Assembly (NCBI GenBank): GCA_003557825.1
Contig: PWNM01000425.1
Span: forward strand, 1 to 8,143
Length of the DNA stretch: 8,143 bases
Origin: Candidatus Hydrogenedentota bacterium
Lineage (GTDB): Bacteria; Hydrogenedentota; Hydrogenedentia; Hydrogenedentales; SLHB01
Direction: 5' to 3'
Shown here one piece after another: positions 5,334-8,143 of this stretch (the stretch's first letter is position 1; each line of letters begins with the position of its first letter). A program made the position numbers and the translations under genes. A model generated the notes under the pieces. That model worked only from the letters and a program-made list of their open reading frames with translations. It ran no database searches and was not told the DNA's origin.

Positions 5334-7931
5334 ATGAAAATGACCGAGTTACTGCGATACGACATCCCGCCGGAGATCATCCGGTTGTGGCAAGAGCAGG
5401 AGAGCGAACGGCTGTTGCCCTTGCAGGAAACGGCGATCAAACGGTACGGCTTGTTTGGCGACCGGAACCTGTTGATTCAGGCTCCGACCACGTCGGGCAA
5501 GACCTTTATCGGCGAGATGGCGGCGATCCAGACGGCGCTGCGTCGTCGGAAAGCGGTCTATCTCGCCCCGCTCAAGGCCCTGGCTGAGGAGAAATGGCGG
5601 GATTTCGCCGAAAAATACACCGAATATGGGCTCAAGGTGATCATTTCGACCCGGGACCACCGCGAATACGACCAGGCCCTCGAGGGGGGCGATTTTACCT
5701 TGGCCGTGGCGGTCTACGAGAAATTGTCCCAGTTGCTCGTGCGGCGGCCGGAGCGGATTCAAGAGATCGACCTGGTCATCGCCGATGAGCTCGAGATCCT
5801 GTCGGACCCGGAACGGGGCGGGATGGTCGAGGTGTTGCTGACACGGCTGCTGCAAATGGGCGTGCGGGTCATTGGATTATCGGCGGTGTTGGGCGAGCCG
5901 GGCCCCCTGGCGACCTGGATGAACGCCGACCTCGTGGAAACGGAACAACGACCGGTCGAACTGCGCTACGGCGTCATTCACGATGGCGTGTTTCGCTACC
6001 GAACCTATGACACCCGGGATGACGGCGAAGAACCCGCGGTGGCTTGTCCGTCCGATTCGCCCTGGCAGATCCTCACCGAAAACCTGACGGCCTATGTCGC
6101 CCGAGACGAACCGTGCCTGATTTTCGTGAAGGACAAACACGAATCCCGGCGGGGCGCGAGCCTGCTGGCCGAGCGCTTGGACCTGCCCCCTGCCACCGCG
6201 GCCATCGAGGCCCTGCGCGGGCTTGAACCGACCCATTCGCGGGACATGCTCCTCGACGTGCTCAACCAGGGCGTGGCCTTTCACAACGCCGATCTGTCTC
6301 CTGCCGAGCGGCGCATTGTCGAAGACGGATGTCGGTCGGAGGAAATCCGCGTTCTGGTGTCGACCAGCACCCTGGCGGCGGGGATGAACCTGCCCATGCA
6401 AAACGTGTTCATCTCGACGGACAAATGGCAATACGACACCCGCTACGGCATGCCCTGGCGGACGCCCATCTTGCGAAGCGAGTTCGAGAACATGGGCGGT
6501 CGAGCCGGACGCTACGGCGCGGGCAAGGCCTTCGGGCGGTCCATTCTCATCGCGCCGACGCCCTTCGACAACGAGACCCTTTGGCGACGCTACATCGACG
6601 GCGAACGGGAACCCATCGAGCCGCGGTTGATCCGCCACGCCCTCGAGAATCATGTGTTGCGCCTGGTGGCTTCGGCGTCGTGTCGAAATCACGACGAGCT
6701 GCTGACCTTTTTTGAGCGGACCCTGACGGGGCAATGGTTCTGGGATCATGCCCTGAGCCGCGAGGAACGAGAAGCCCACATGCGGGCAGCCATCAACCGT
6801 CTTATCGATGTGGGCATGGCGGCCTGGCAGGATGCGAACCGCGTCGAGGCGACTCCCCTGGGCCATGCCACCGCCGCGAAAGGCATCACCATCGATACGG
6901 CCTGCGAACTGATGCAATGGCTCCGCGAATCCGAGAGTCGGCCCTGGATTCCCCTCGACCTGATTTTGGCGGTGGCCGTTTGCCCCGACGGGCGCCTCAT
7001 GCCGATTCCGTTGACGGGGCGGGAATACGACGAAGTGGACTATGCGGACACCATGCGGCGGATCACTGCTTCGGAAGATATTGTGCCGAATGTACCGATG
7101 AACCGCATTCGCAACTGCAACCTGACGCCCTTCTATGACGAGGTGCGGAGTATCAAGGCGGCATTGTTTTTATGCGACTGGATCGACGAGACGCCTCCCT
7201 ACGCCATCGAAGAGCAGTATCACGTGTTGTATGGGCAGATCCTGGCGACGGCCGAGCAAATCAGCTGGCTCCTCGACGCCACCGCGGCCCTGGCTGCCGC
7301 GTCGGGCGCGCAACAGGCCTGCGTCCAGCGCATCGAAACCTTGGCCCATCGGGTGGCGCGGGGACTCCGCGAGGATTCCTTGCCGCTGGCCACGGTCGAA
7401 GGAGCCGGCCTCGAGCGCCGGACCGTATGCGCCCTGGGGGCCGAAGGACTCGACCGGCCCACCGCCTTGGCCGCCGCTTCCGTCAAAACCCTGCAACGGT
7501 GGATGACCGCCAAACAGGCCAAGGCCGTGCATGCCTGGGCGGTTTGTCATGCGCCGTCCCATGAAGGGGAATCGCCTGCGGAGCCTCCGACGGCAGAGCC
7601 AGTGCTCGTGGTGGACGACAAACGGCCCGACCGGGTACGCATCGACGGCCATGCCGTCGTGTTGCAAGACAAGCAATACCGCCTGCTCCGAGCCCTTGCG
7701 AAAGCGCCGGGCGAATGTGTCCCCTACGAGGATGTATACCAAGCGATCTGGGGCGAGGTGGTGGTCGAACCCAACCAGCTCCATTGCCAACGCCGTCGGC
7801 TGGCGGAACGAATCGAGGCGATTGTGCCCGGCCGAGGCTCCCTGGTCAAGACGATCACGAAACGGGGCTTTATGCTGGATCTCGCCCCCGCCGACGTGAA
7901 CCTCGTGCAGGCGGTATCCTCGGCGGCGTAG
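5334..7931 (+). CDS. Ski2/Hel308-type superfamily 2 helicase with C-terminal OmpR-type winged-helix domain
   Basis: This 865-residue protein has all the SF2 motifs in order: Q-like region LLPLQETAIKRYGL (27-40), motif I APTTSGKT (50-57), Ia YLAPLKALAEEKW (76-88) and II DELE (151-154). Then come III LSAV (182-185), IV CLIFVKDK (261-268), V STSTLAAGMNLP (343-354) and VI NMGGRAGR (386-393). With AFHNADLSPAER (315-326) and the QxxGRAGR-like motif VI this places it in the Ski2/Hel308 group of ATP-driven 3'-5' nucleic-acid helicases. Residues about 425-670 are the expected winged-helix and ratchet region, and 684-735 (VEGAGLERRTVCALGAEGLD) look like the terminal helix-hairpin-helix. After a charged, proline-containing linker (about 738-766), residues 767-850 match the OmpR/PhoB effector fold: LQDKQYRLLRALAKAPGE, then VYQAIWG, NQLHCQRRRLAERI and LVKTITKRGFMLDL. 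No receiver domain is present. Likely monocistronic. DNA versus RNA substrate is undetermined. Confidence 0.9.
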   Translation: MKMTELLRYDIPPEIIRLWQEQESERLLPLQETAIKRYGLFGDRNLLIQAPTTSGKTFIGEMAAIQTALRRRKAVYLAPLKALAEEKWRDFAEKYTEYGLKVIISTRDHREYDQALEGGDFTLAVAVYEKLSQLLVRRPERIQEIDLVIADELEILSDPERGGMVEVLLTRLLQMGVRVIGLSAVLGEPGPLATWMNADLVETEQRPVELRYGVIHDGVFRYRTYDTRDDGEEPAVACPSDSPWQILTENLTAYVARDEPCLIFVKDKHESRRGASLLAERLDLPPATAAIEALRGLEPTHSRDMLLDVLNQGVAFHNADLSPAERRIVEDGCRSEEIRVLVSTSTLAAGMNLPMQNVFISTDKWQYDTRYGMPWRTPILRSEFENMGGRAGRYGAGKAFGRSILIAPTPFDNETLWRRYIDGEREPIEPRLIRHALENHVLRLVASASCRNHDELLTFFERTLTGQWFWDHALSREEREAHMRAAINRLIDVGMAAWQDANRVEATPLGHATAAKGITIDTACELMQWLRESESRPWIPLDLILAVAVCPDGRLMPIPLTGREYDEVDYADTMRRITASEDIVPNVPMNRIRNCNLTPFYDEVRSIKAALFLCDWIDETPPYAIEEQYHVLYGQILATAEQISWLLDATAALAAASGAQQACVQRIETLAHRVARGLREDSLPLATVEGAGLERRTVCALGAEGLDRPTALAAASVKTLQRWMTAKQAKAVHAWAVCHAPSHEGESPAEPPTAEPVLVVDDKRPDRVRIDGHAVVLQDKQYRLLRALAKAPGECVPYEDVYQAIWGEVVVEPNQLHCQRRRLAERIEAIVPGRGSLVKTITKRGFMLDLAPADVNLVQAVSSAA

Positions 7932-7946
7932 CGGAAGCTCCACGGA

Positions 7947-7989
7947 ATACCAGGCCCGCCCCTTGTATCTCGGCGCGCGGGTCTGGTAT
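7947..7989 (+). terminator. hairpin after the helicase gene
   Basis: A 13-bp stem pairs ATACCAGGCCCGC (7947-7959) with GCGGGTCTGGTAT (7977-7989), containing one G-U wobble, around a 17-nt loop. It lies 15 nt after the helicase stop codon. Only a weak T-rich tail (GTTCCTGCTTC) follows, so termination is plausible but not certain. Confidence 0.5.
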
Positions 7990-7992
7990 GTT
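7963..7992 (+). promoter_or_regulatory. candidate promoter of uppP
   Basis: TTGTAT (7963-7968) and an extended -10 TGGTATGTT (7984-7992) are 18 nt apart; each hexamer matches four of six consensus bases. The element overlaps the hairpin stem. The predicted start near 8000 leaves about 40 nt before uppP. Confidence 0.3.
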
Positions 7993-8039
7993 CCTGCTTC
8001 ACGCGCAAGGGGAACCTGAATAAGGAGTCATGCTGGACT

Positions 8040-8143
8040 GTGGTTTATATCAATACGATTATCTTGTCGATCATTGAAGGCATCACCGAGTTTCTTCCCG
8101 TCAGCAGTACCGGTCATCTCATCATCGCCGAGACGTATATCTC
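8040..8143 (+). CDS. uppP: undecaprenyl-diphosphatase, N-terminal fragment (continues beyond window)
   Basis: Starting at GTG 8040 the frame reads VVYINTIILSIIEGITEFLP and continues VSSTGHLIIAETYI to the window edge. The EGxTEFLPVSSTGHL signature is the conserved first catalytic region of UppP/BacA. This integral membrane enzyme dephosphorylates undecaprenyl diphosphate to recycle the lipid carrier for peptidoglycan; its loss or overproduction changes bacitracin sensitivity. AAGGAG (8022-8027) lies 12 nt before the GTG, slightly far. An ATG at 8030 is out of frame, opens only 15 codons and is 2 nt from that site. A one-base indel near 8042 would join the two frames as MLDCVYIN, so a sequence error or an unusual start both remain possible. 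Confidence 0.85.
   Translation, partial: MVYINTIILSIIEGITEFLPVSSTGHLIIAETYI

Noticed and set aside
5877..6917. Long open frame (346 codons) on the minus strand inside the helicase gene
   Set aside because: It lies opposite a gene with complete helicase motifs. The translation is rich in R, G and H as expected for the antisense of GC-rich coding DNA and shows no domain.

Overview
The window is a GC-rich (roughly 60% by eye) stretch of bacterial chromosome. It holds six complete protein genes in view, two more cut by the window edges, one possible leader peptide, and one long intergenic island made of repeats. A Tat-exported DUF1080 (3-keto-disaccharide hydrolase type) protein, a Gfo/Idh/MocA oxidoreductase and a cupin lie together. 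Secreted proteins, a lipoprotein and an AsmA-like protein indicate a Gram-negative envelope. This fits Planctomycetota, Verrucomicrobiota or Hydrogenedentota-like lineages, but the phylum is an inference from gene content and no marker gene is present.

Layout. (1) 1-1457, plus strand: the C-terminal part of a Gfo/Idh/MocA oxidoreductase, a small cupin and a YpeA-like GNAT acetyltransferase, closely spaced and probably one operon. It ends in a strong hairpin at 1458-1491. (2) 1506-2390, minus strand: a Tat-signal DUF1080 protein converging on that hairpin. It is preceded by a possible short leader peptide whose stop overlaps its start codon, and by a plausible promoter. (3) 2536-4657, plus strand: a tight three-gene envelope cassette of a Sec-secreted protein of unknown family, a lipoprotein of unknown family and a short AsmA-like membrane-anchored protein. 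(4) 4658-5333: a gene-free island with two inverted copies (about 115 bp) of a palindrome-rich repeat. They flank a purine-rich degenerate 9-nt repeat and a stretch that weakly looks like a decayed coding remnant. (5) 5334-7931, plus strand: an 865-residue Ski2/Hel308-type superfamily 2 helicase with a textbook promoter and Shine-Dalgarno. Its C-terminus carries an OmpR/PhoB-type winged-helix DNA-binding domain. (6) 7932-8143: a hairpin, a possible promoter and the first codons of undecaprenyl-diphosphatase (uppP/bacA).

How the genes may work together. The oxidoreductase and DUF1080 protein fit a 3-keto-sugar route of glycoside breakdown, with the cupin as a possible accessory. The envelope cassette looks like a lineage-specific surface or periplasmic module. 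The most unusual item is the helicase with its fused winged-helix domain, in its own transcription unit directly behind the inverted repeat island.
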